NCBI GenBank assembly: GCA_963576785.1
Contig: OY756139.1
Coordinates: 3,782,001 to 3,846,000 of the forward strand
DNA: 64,000 bases
Direction: 5' to 3'
From: Chlorophyllum brunneum
Lineage: Eukaryota; Basidiomycota; Agaricomycetes; Agaricales; Agaricaceae
Made by a program: the position numbers and the translations under genes. Under the pieces are notes generated by a model. The model was not told where the DNA came from, made no database searches, and worked only from the letters and a program-made list of their open reading frames with translations. Of the stretch, positions 55,027-64,000 are shown piece after piece (position 1 is the stretch's first letter; each line of letters begins with the position of its first letter).

Positions 55027-58000
55027 GCGCAAACCTGTGAGCCAATAAACCTAGAGTTTCTGTTTTATGTCACAATAGACGATATGTGATCCTGCAAAAA
55101 TGAAACTCGGCGTGTGAACTTCTCCTCGATTCAACAATCAGAACAAAGAAAGGACCCAAGCAAATCACCACATTGGTGGATTCCGGATGTACACACACAT
55201 GCATAGCACAGAGGGTAGTAGAAGAAGAAAAAATCATGACCAAACCCCTCAAAACCTGAATACGAGTAATCAATGCCGACGGAACAGAAAACAAAAAGGG
55301 AGAAATAACAGATATGGCACAACTGGTACTAAGCAATGGCAAACACACAGAAGAAATCAAAGCAATGGTAACACAACTGGAAAGTGCAGACCTGTATCTC
55401 GGACACGATTGGCTAGTCAAGCACAACCCAGAAATTGACTGGACAAACAACATAGTATGCTTCAATAGATGCCCGAATGACTGCACCACACACCACAACG
55501 ATATATGGTTCAACGAAAGAATATGCATGGTAAAAGAACATATAGAGGAGAAAAAAACCAACCAAACAAACCCAGAGGACCTACCGACATACCTGCAGCC
55601 ATATACGCACTTGTTCAACAAAAAGAACTTCGACAAACTACTGGAACATACTATATGGGACCATGAAATAAACCTGACAGAAGACACACCACCGGTATTA
55701 CAGTCCAAGGTCTACCCAATGACATTAATGGAGAAACAAGAACTGCAAACATTCCTCGACAAAAATATCACCTCAGGACAAATTCGACCATCACAATCCC
55801 CCTATGCTACACCATGCTTCTTCATACCCAAAAAAGATGGAACCAAACGACTAGTACAAGACTACAAGAAGCTAAATGAACACACAATCAAAGACAAAAC
55901 GCCACTTCTGCTCATAAGCAAAGTTATTGATAAACTCAAGAACGCGAAAGTCTTTAACAAACTTGACATCATCTGGGGATACAATAACATCAGAATAAGA
56001 GAAGGTGATGAATGGAAAGCAGCATTCGTAATGAACAACGGACTATTCGAACCAACGGTCATGTTTTTTGGAATAAGTAACTCGCCAGCAACGTTCCAAA
56101 GGATGATGAACACTGTCTTTCGGGAAATGCTACATGAAGGAGCAGTTGTCAACTACATGGATGATTTCATCATACCGGGAACCACACAACAGGAACTTGA
56201 GGACAGAACAAAGTGATTTCTCGACATTGCAGTGAAGCACCAACTATATTTCAAAAGATCGAAATGCGTATTTGATGCAAAAGAAATACCTATACTAGGA
56301 TTTGTGGTTGGACGAGGCAGTGTTAAAATGGAGGAGGAGAAAGTGAAAGCGGTGAAAGAATGGCCAACATGCAAATCCCTAAAAGATGTCGAAAAATTCC
56401 TAGGATTCGCAAACTTCTACCGACGATTCATTCACAACTTCAGCAACATAGCAGCCCCATTACACGAGTTGAAGAAAAAAGACACGCAATGGGTATGGAA
56501 GGAACAACAGCAACAAGCCTTTGAAAGGATCAAGGAAAAGATCACAAGCAAATCAGTATTAGCAATGCTACAGGACAAGGGTCAATACAGGGTAGAAGTG
56601 GACACATCAGAATATGGAGTAGGAGCAGTATTATTGCAAAAACAAGAAGAATACTGGCACCCAATTGTATTCCATTCAAGAACAATGATACCCGCAGAAC
56701 GCAACTACCAAATCTATGATAAGGAGTTACTTGCCATTTGAGAAGCAATCAAGACCTGGAGATAATATTTACTCAATGCAGATGAACTCTTCGAAATATG
56801 GACCGATCACAAAAACCTAGAATACTTCCGAAAACTACAACAACTCACAGGATGACAAGCGAGGTGGCAGATGGAGCTACAAGAATACCATTACATGCTG
56901 AAATATATCCCCAGAAAAACCAACACAAAAGCCGACATCTTATCAAGACTAACAAAAACAGACACTACTCGAGACAACACCGACATCACCCTACTACCCG
57001 ACCACTTATTCGATGATAACATGATCACTACAATTTGACAAATTTGGGAAATCTCAGGGGAAGAAGATCTGAAACACCAAATACAAAAGGAGACAAGAAG
57101 GGAAACACAATGGCTAAAAGAAAAAGAGAAGCAACCAAAGGAAATATGGGAAACAGATGGGATACCAATATTTGAAGGAAGGATATATGTCCCACCCAAC
57201 AACCAAATACGACAAGAAATACTACAACAGCACCATGACAAAACAGATGTAGGACATCCGGGACAACATCGAATGATTGAACTCCTTAAACGGAGTTATT
57301 GGTGGCCCCAGATGTGCAATGATGTCAAACAATACATCCGAGGATGTGAAGTATGCCAACGAAACAAAATACTCTGAACAAGACCGACAACACATCTCCA
57401 TCCATTACCGACACCAGCAGAACCTTGGGAAGAGATATCAATTGACATGATAGGACCGCTACCAGATTCAGAAGGATATGATGCAATATTTGTCATAGTC
57501 GATTGTTTCAGTAAAATGATCAGATTGCGGGCAGTCAACACCACCTTAACATCCGAGGAGTTAGGAGATATCTATTGAGATGACATATGGAGAACACATG
57601 GAATACCCCGAAGAATTATCAGCGATAGAGGCCCACAATTTGCATCCAAATTCATGGTAGAACTATGTCGAGCAATGGGAACCCAGTGAAACTTATCCAC
57701 AGCATACCACCCACAAACCAACGGTCAAATGGAGTGCATCAACCAGGAGGTTGAAACATACCTCAGAAATGTAATAAACCATGCTCAAGACAATTGGAAG
57801 AAATGGCTAGTGACAGCAGAATTCCAATACAACAACAAAACCCACACAGGCACCAGATATTCACCATTCAAAATAGTTTATGGACAACACCCTTGGAAAG
57901 GAGATATAATGGGCATTACCAAAGCACCTGCAATCACGGAATGAATACAGGAGTTACAAAAAATATGACGAGAAGTGACAAAGATGTTACAACACAGTCA

Positions 58001-58511
58001 GGAACAAATGGAGAAATGCAACAGCATTAAGCCAAAACACAAGTACACCCCAGGAGAACAAATTTGGCTCGAAGCAAGTAATATCAGAACAATGAGACCA
58101 ACCAAAAAACTGGATCACAAACGATATGGACCATTCAGGATAAAAACGAAAATAGGCAAAACAAGCTACCAATTGGAACTACCTGAAACATGGGCATTAC
58201 ATGATGTATTTAACAGCAGACTCCTCTCCCCCTATCAAAAACCCGAGTTTGACAGCCAGCACACCCCACTACCACCAATGCCTGAGATCATCAATGATGA
58301 AGAGCAATATGAGGTAGACAAAATCCGAGGACATTGCAAAAGAGGACGACAAAATCAATTCCTAGTATACTGGAAAGGGTATACCTCTGAAGAAGACACA
58401 TGGGAGAATGAGTCAGAGTTAGGAAACGCTAAGAAGGCAGTTCAAGAATTTTTAGACAAGATTTCGAGGACAAAACCTATACAAAGGGGGGATAAAAAGC
58501 AACAATTATGA
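55027..58511 (+). pseudogene. Gypsy E pol with intact-frame chromodomain
   Basis: Protease LVDSGCTHTCIA, RT (LDIIWGYNN, YMDDF), RNase H (VEVDTSEYG, YDKELLAI, IWTDHKNLE), integrase H2C2 (HHDKTDVGHPGQH ... CEVCQRNK) with SIDMIG, SDRGPQF and NQEVETYL, and chromodomain (YEVDKIRGHCKRGR, FLVYWKGYTSEEDTWE). I count about twelve stops, nearly all TGA, for example in DRTK-stop-FLD and TG-stop-QARW. The longest open parts are 55314-56216, 56232-56741 and 57975-58511. Confidence 0.9.
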
Positions 58512-58608
58512 ACAACAAACCCTGTGTTACAAGAGATCACTACACTCGACACACCTCACACTGTATCCATTGCACCATAAACTTTGCCGATTACCTTCAC
58601 AACACACC

Positions 58609-59487
58609 ATGCACACTGAACGCAAACCTACCCCTTTCCCAGCCAATGATGCAGAGTTCAAACAAGAACTTAACAACCTCCTCAATGCCCAGTCCACCGA
58701 AGATCAAATCGAACACTATACCACCACAACCAAAGGACTCACATACATCGCCCACACCATCAACAACCTCCAAATCCAAGCCAAAGCCCTGAGCCACATT
58801 CTACTCGTCACCACTACCAGAGCCCTTCCCGCCGCCATGTCAACTGGGAAACACAAACTCATGAAGGAGTTATTAGACAAAGCAGCCACCAACCTCAATG
58901 TACTAGTGCACTCTGATGCAAAGAAATGCATCCAAAGTGCCTTAATCATGACAGGTGAAAGACTCAATTACCTCACCAACTCGAGCGACAATCCCACCTA
59001 CAGACTTGCACGAAGACTAATGGATCTCGACTCATACATCCCCACTACCTTACCCGACAAGCTGCCCTACCACAAAGATGATGAACAGGACTGGTTAGAT
59101 GAAGGAATGGAGGGAATCGACAAATCTGTCCCAGACCATCTAATGGAACCGGACATACAAGATGAAGTAGATCATCTCCTTATTCAACTGCCTGATATGG
59201 ACCCACCACCTAAACCAATGATATTCAACCTACCCCCATCTTATCTCACACTCAAAGACGGAGGACAGTTCGAAGAAAACTACTGGGAAGAGATAATACA
59301 CAACCTCATCGCAGCTGAGACAAACAATACCACTATGTTCAAAGGATGTACCATAGCCCTCTTCAGAGGAGGACAAGATCATGCCCCCTTTTGGATCGGA
59401 TGTCGATGCAAATCAGGAACCCCGATGATTGGTCCTACCAAACATCAACTTGTCAATGCCTTACACAAAGAACAAGACGACAAGTAA
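58609..59487 (+). CDS. Gypsy E third ORF (unknown function)
   Basis: 292 uninterrupted codons in a frame different from pol, starting 98 bases after the pol stop at ATG 58609 (MHTERKPTPFPAND) and ending about 40 bases before the 3' LTR. It differs from copy D at about twenty residues. The conserved C-terminal block has YWEEIIHNLIAAET, then FWIGCRCKSGTPMIG. No transmembrane segment, signal peptide or known catalytic motif is visible, so an envelope protein is unlikely. Confidence 0.7.
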   Translation: MHTERKPTPFPANDAEFKQELNNLLNAQSTEDQIEHYTTTTKGLTYIAHTINNLQIQAKALSHILLVTTTRALPAAMSTGKHKLMKELLDKAATNLNVLVHSDAKKCIQSALIMTGERLNYLTNSSDNPTYRLARRLMDLDSYIPTTLPDKLPYHKDDEQDWLDEGMEGIDKSVPDHLMEPDIQDEVDHLLIQLPDMDPPPKPMIFNLPPSYLTLKDGGQFEENYWEEIIHNLIAAETNNTTMFKGCTIALFRGGQDHAPFWIGCRCKSGTPMIGPTKHQLVNALHKEQDDK

Positions 59488-59529
59488 ACTGTGGTATTCA
59501 TGGGGTCATGAAAGTAAAAAGGGAGGTAT

Positions 59530-59822
59530 TGTTATGAACTATAGATAGACAGTACATTCCTATCATGCACCCGTCACATTTATCATTCCTACATATCTGT
59601 TTCATCCCTTATGGCTGTACTCTTACTGACTTGTTCTACTTGTCCCCTATGACTCCTTTACTCTGCTCCTTTATTCTTAGCTCGTACCACTAGTATATAA
59701 AGTGTAGTAATACTTGATGTATTCCTTACACTTTACCAATCATATCATCCCTTACTCTCTTCTCTACTTCCTAGTCTTTATCCAAAGACTTGCAACCTGA
59801 GTCTCAGACTAAGGTCGTAACA
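59530..59822 (+). repeat. Gypsy E 3' LTR (293 bp)
   Basis: TGTTATGAAC to GTCGTAACA, preceded by the purine tract AAAAAGGGAGG. Confidence 0.85.
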
Positions 59823-60404
59823 TCCATGGATTAATATCATGGTGAAGGATTTGGTGATCAATGTATAGAGCTCGAGTGACTGTGGAAACTGTAAGGAATT
59901 ACAGGGATTGATCCAAGAACAGAACAGCACACCCTCCAAGAGATCATATGTCACATGAAGGACCTTTCTGGGAGTATCCAAGGCCATGAAATTGGTCCTA
60001 TAATCTTGTAAGCCACTACGGAGCTTGATACGGTTATTGCCTTTGACTGCCCCCACGGCGCCAAGATAAGGCTTGGCTGGATATGTCGTGTCGAGGATTT
60101 GCCTTTTGCTGGATGGATGCATAGTCCTGGTATACCTGTCTTTGATGATGACGTGAGGCACCACCTTTTCTGTGGGTTTGTAGGAAAAGAACATTGGATC
60201 GGCGACCGAAAAGGTCACTTGGGTAATGACTATAGCAAACCGAATATGTCTTTCTGGCCCTGCGTGCGGGTATAAGGCGTACCACGTGTGTATCTGCATT
60301 AGGAGACTGGCTTTCCGGGCATAGTAACCTAAGCCGTGGCATCCTGAATGTTCAAGGGTGCTTTGTCGTGGGCCTTGTTCCAGTATTATTAAGATCACAA
60401 CCAA
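59823..60404 (-). pseudogene. FunK1-like kinase relic P1' (N-lobe only)
   Basis: The minus strand reads from an N-terminal hydrophobic stretch through DPMFFSYKPTEKVVPHVIIKD to the catalytic loop, here HHDINPW, where the LTR of E cuts it off. It is the counterpart of P1 (13553-14143), nearly identical, with a constant offset of 46,261. A conventional HRD would be needed for normal catalysis. Confidence 0.75.
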
Positions 60405-60454
60405 TGGTACATCCTGTACATATTTAAAGATGTACGAGGCAGACAGACATTTGA

Positions 60455-63160
60455 CTATATCCGTATTATTACTCCGTACGAGCTTTCTTCGTCTAGCAAG
60501 AAGTGCGTGAGGTCATAGATGGATGTGATAGGTTGCAGAATACGTACCGGGTGACCCTCCCCATCGTCCTTCTCCTGCTCTTCCTCATCATCATGCTTAT
60601 CATCCTCCCCCGCCTCTTCATTGTAATTCTCATCATCCTGATTCTCGTCATTGTCGGCTCCCTGATCCTCCTTGTCCTCTTCCCTATTGGTGTACTCGGA
60701 CGGCGGCGCGGAGTCGACTTCAGGAGCTTTCCGCTTCGTGCCCTGGCTGGATCGCGACGAACGGAATGTTGCACTACGACGAGATTCACTCTCGGATGGT
60801 GATAAGAAAGTGGCACTGGGTCCAGGCTTGACGGACCTATGCTTGCTCGCTTTCTCCTTGTCCATGAAATCCGCATCTTTATTCTCGATAACAAAATTGA
60901 GGATCAGACGTTGAAGCAGTTCATGAACGTATTCCGGTTTTCGCTGATTGACGTCCTGTGCCCAGTGGTAGTCCGGGGTGATTGCCCTTGCCATTTCTCC
61001 AAACAGTTCCCCAAGGGCTCCATACCCTGAATGTAGAACTTTGCCGCGAGATGAAAACCTAGTGAGAAGCGACCCCCGCAAATCCTGCGTTGGCAAACCC
61101 TGTCGAGGTCCATCATAGTTGGGAAGTAATGACTCCCAGTCTGCACGTATAATAGGTTCTTTTGGCGCACCCTCTGGCGCAGCTTGGATACCCCAGCAGA
61201 AGCAAGTCCAGACGGCAGATTCTGCATCATGACGGAGTTCATGTCGCCACGTAGTTGTAGCGGGAGGGGCATTCTTCCGCACAAACATATCCTCATATGG
61301 GCCATCAAACTCCTTCATACGTTGTGGGTGAATTGAACAATAGGCATCACGGATGCCATCAGTGAGCTTTGGCAAGGGAGTAAAAGGTAATCTAGAAGGC
61401 GGTAATGGTTTCCCCGCTTGAACAGCCCGAGCAATGAACATCGGTGTGCCCTACTTACGTTGAACAATACACATCACGGATGCCATCAGTGAGCCCTGGT
61501 AATGCAATGAAAGCTACATCGGGAGGCGATAGCGGTTCTCCCGCCTGAACAGCCCGAGCAATGAACATCGGTGTGCCCTACTTACATTTTAGCGCGACAT
61601 TATGATAAAGTAAGATGAGGCCTACCGTACGCCCGTCCTCGGAAGGCTGGGGATGGTCGAGCATTTTACTATAACCAAAGTCGATAAGAAAGATGGAAGT
61701 TTTGTGTTTCGGTTCGCTACGCGCAGCTGGAGTCAACTGCATATCGTGAAATATGTTACGACATACTCATTATCGAGCAAATGCTCAATGAACACGGGAG
61801 ACGCCGTTGCGGAGGTCTGTATCTCGTTTCCCGGAAATTCAGGACGGATCACGACGTTCCATGGGCTAATGTCACGGTGAAGAATGTTGAGATCATTGTA
61901 GAGACCCCGAGTGACTATAGAAAACGTGAGGATAGGTATCAATCCATAACTAAACCCTTACCCTCTAAAAGATCATATATCGCAAAAAGAAGCTTTCGCG
62001 GGGTATTCAAACCCATAAATTCGGTACCGTAATCTTGTTGGGGAATACGGGTCTTGACGCGATTGCCGCAGAGCGTCCCTTGAACCTCGGAACAGAACAG
62101 GGCTCTGACCACGCCAGGATATGGTCCACCTGAGTGTATCTTTGCAAGTATTTCCCCCTCGGTCAATCGACGCGCAAGCCTGGCGTACTGGTCTTTAATT
62201 ACGAGCTCAACCACGACCGTGCCGGGGGGACTGTACACAAAGATATTGGACCGACGACCAAAGGGATCACTCGAGTAATGAAGACGACACGCCCGGTATT
62301 GCGTTCCGGCCACATCTACATCGAAGGCAATGTGTTCCGCGGGGCCTTTGTTGCTCAGTGTCCTCGATAAGGTTTTATCACGATTGGCGCCTTGGCCATC
62401 GTTAAGGTACTTCACAACAGCGGTTAGCAGTGGGACATAATCCTCCTGCTTCGAAAGCTCGAGTTTCCTAATCTCGTACGCATTGCATACGAGGAAGACG
62501 AGGTCATTATCGTTGACGAGAAGGCCAAGTGCTGAAATGAGGTCCGGTCGAGCCTCGAGGAGGTATGCGGCGTAGGTAATAGCTTGGTCAATGCGCTGCT
62601 GGCGGGTGCGGCCAGCGGAGCGGTATTCGATCGCCATTTCAACGGAACCCCAATGAAACTTCCCATTAGCTTCAACTAGGGGGAAATTTTTGTGGCAAGC
62701 CACGATATCTGGCCTGGAGAGCGTGGTGGTAGGGTGGTCGGCTAAGGAATTGTTACCACGGGCATGGAACTCAATATCTACAGCACAGTAAGAATAAATT
62801 CACCTTTCACATCGGTCAACAGAGTTGTGACGTACCTTTCACCTCGAACTCGTCCAAGATACCGTTCACGACACTCATAAACGCCGTCACTGATCCAAAC
62901 GTTGCAGGCTTCTTTGTTGCCTGCTCTTCGTCTTTCTTCTCCCTCCTTGGTTTTTGGCCTTCTGGTTGCCCGTCCGTTTCCCCTTGCTCGTGCAAAGACG
63001 TTGGCGGCTCACTTCCAATAAGCTGATAGAATGCATCGAGCGCGATACTGCGAATGGGAGGTAGATTAGCAGCAACCGTTTCGCGATCGTGCCAGGGATA
63101 CATTGCCGCAAGTGTGTCAACAGGTGAGCTTTCAGCGGGTGCAGTAGCGCTCGTAGACAT
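60455..63160 (-). CDS. FunK1-type fungal protein kinase (FunK1-2), duplicate of FunK1-1
   Basis: It has the same exon plan as FunK1-1: 63160-62836, 62777-61962, 61914-61767, 61716-61626, then a last exon at 61450-60455. The last intron is 175 bp because the start of exon 5 is duplicated (see 61451-61577). With the distal acceptor the reading gives 791 residues with all kinase motifs (VIKD, HRDISPWN, IDFG, GTPMFIARA) and the acidic C-terminus. With the proximal acceptor it stops within about 40 codons. The last exon differs from FunK1-1 after GTPMFIARAVQAG (KPLPPSRLPFTPLPKLTDG), so that part comes from a different paralogue. Transcription and splice choice are not known. Confidence 0.7.
61451..61577 (-). 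repeat. Duplicated start of FunK1-2 exon 5 (127 bp)
   Basis: The minus strand has two successive acceptors, each followed by GGCACACCGATGTTCATTGC. The first copy (61577-61451) encodes GTPMFIARAV to CST and then meets TAA inside GTAAGTAG. The second copy starts at 61450. The array-1 gene has only one copy. Confidence 0.75.
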
Positions 63161-63457
63161 CGTGGCCACAGGCGACAACAGCAATTCAGTGCAGAACATA
63201 TACTGCACTGCACGTGACGGACTAGCATCACATGATCGATGTTACTATACACACTGCTCTCTGCCACCACGATCATAATCAACAAAAGATTAAAGAGACA
63301 ATTAAAAATGAAATTTATTGCAGCCAGTATTTCAACGAAAATGAACAATTGAACTAGCAAACCAACTGTATGTAAGGAAAATGTAAGACCAGAGCGCCAG
63401 CACATAAATACTGTATTCGAGAACCATGATACAGATGTCGGCCTCGTGCAGGTACCC
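63161..63457. other. Upstream region of FunK1-2
   Basis: Nearly identical to 16773-17090 but without an 18-base stretch. It should hold the promoter of the minus-strand kinase gene. No coding region is seen. Confidence 0.4.
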
Positions 63458-64000
63458 CTACTCCTCATTGATCTCCTCACATGATATTACAGGCCAACTA
63501 ATACAGTGGCACATTAAGCAAGATACTGGTGCAAAACAAACAGAGGATACAGGTTGAATTACCCTATGCTTGCTTGCTTTCTCCTTGTCCATGAAATCCG
63601 CATCTTTATTCTCAATAACAAAATTGAGGATCAGACATTGAAGCAGTTCATGAACATATTCTGGTTTTCGCTGATTAACATCCTGTGCCCAGTGGTAGTC
63701 TGGGATGATTGCCCTTGCCATTTCTCCAAACAGTTTCCCAAGGGCTCCATATCCTGAATGTAGAACTTTGCCATGAGATAAAAACCTAGTAAGAAGCAAC
63801 CCCCACAAATCCTGTATTGGCAAACCCTGTCGAGGTCCATCATAGTTGGGAAGTAATGACTCTCAGTCTGCACATATAATAGGCTCTTTTGGCATACCCT
63901 CTGGTACAGCTTGGATACCCTAGCAGAGGCAAGTCCAGACAGCAGATTCTGCATCATGACAGAGTTCATGTCACCATGTAGTTGTAGTGGGAGTAACTTT
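63458..64000 (-). pseudogene. FunK1-like kinase relic P2' (C-terminal part)
   Basis: The minus strand reads YHWAQDVNQRKPEYVHELLQ, then FVIENKDADFMDKEKASKHR and the same tail as P2 (VIQPVSSVCFAPVS). It continues beyond the window edge. It is the counterpart of 17125-17650. Confidence 0.7.

Larger units (their letters stand above)
53495..59822 (+). mobile_element. Ty3/gypsy chromovirus E, structurally complete
   Basis: 6,328 bp: LTR, primer site, gag, pol with an in-frame chromodomain, third ORF, purine tract, LTR. Gag and pol are disabled by small deletions and about a dozen stops, and the third ORF is open. The flanks (ATTTC and TCCAT) do not match. The right end joins the FunK1-like relic P1' exactly in its catalytic loop. 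Confidence 0.9.

Noticed and set aside
58609..59487. Third ORF as a retroviral-type envelope
   Set aside because: No signal peptide, no hydrophobic membrane segment and no cleavage-site motif is visible.
60503..60802. Plus-strand frames opposite the FunK1 C-terminus rich in Ile/Leu (also 14242-14541) as membrane proteins
   Set aside because: They are antisense shadows of the Asp/Glu-rich stretch (GAA/GAT read backwards gives hydrophobic residues).
1..64000. CRISPR arrays, operons, phage or bacterial defence systems
   Set aside because: No regular spaced repeats or bacterial gene organisation. Introns, LINEs and chromoviruses identify a fungal nuclear genome.

Overview
The window looks like the nuclear genome of a basidiomycete fungus, most likely an Agaricomycete. 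The evidence is a pair of FunK1-type fungal protein kinase genes with short (47-58 bp) introns, a decayed AA7-like secreted FAD oxidase, Tad-like LINEs with an RNase H domain, and chromodomain Ty3/gypsy elements. I cannot name the species. There are no bacterial genes, CRISPR arrays, rRNA or tRNA genes. Most of the sequence is nested, decayed retrotransposons.

Layout. 26-2079 is the 5' part of a Ty1/copia element (L, minus strand: LTR, tRNA-half primer site, gag) inserted in the integrase of gypsy relic A (2080-4164). Gypsy relic B is at 4990-7427 and 5'-truncated gypsy C at 7853-11759. 11760-20270 holds host-derived sequence: a cysteine-cluster gene relic, a FunK1 kinase array (relic P1, intact-looking gene FunK1-1 at 14194-16772, relic P2) and an AA7 oxidase relic. 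20916-37634 is one old copia element (K, plus) split by four insertions: gypsy D (21537-27671), full-length LINE1 (28153-34932), and 5'-truncated LINE2 (35201-36724) and LINE3 (37635-38419). Gypsy F (38420-44868, minus) is the best preserved chromovirus. Fragments G, LINE5, H, LINE4, I, LINE6, an unrecognised coding relic, LINE7 and J follow to 53494. Gypsy E is complete in structure (53495-59822, plus). It abuts a second FunK1 array (59823-64000), a duplicate of the first that includes a second potentially intact kinase gene (60455-63160).

The gypsy family has the order LTR (about 293 bp), primer site, gag (9-residue repeats, two zinc knuckles), pol in the -1 frame (protease, RT, RNase H, integrase, chromodomain), a separate third ORF of about 280-295 codons that I do not recognise, a purine tract, and LTR. 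The primer site is complementary to the predicted 5' end of the element's own transcript, as in self-priming Tf1/sushi elements.

Almost all elements are disabled. The disabling stops are mostly TGA where a sister copy has CGA or CAA, which points to C-to-T change at CpG on either strand. The third ORF and the FunK1 genes have largely escaped. The most interesting items are the third ORF, the self-priming geometry, the mosaic and recombinant gypsy copies, and the duplicated exon start in the second FunK1 gene.
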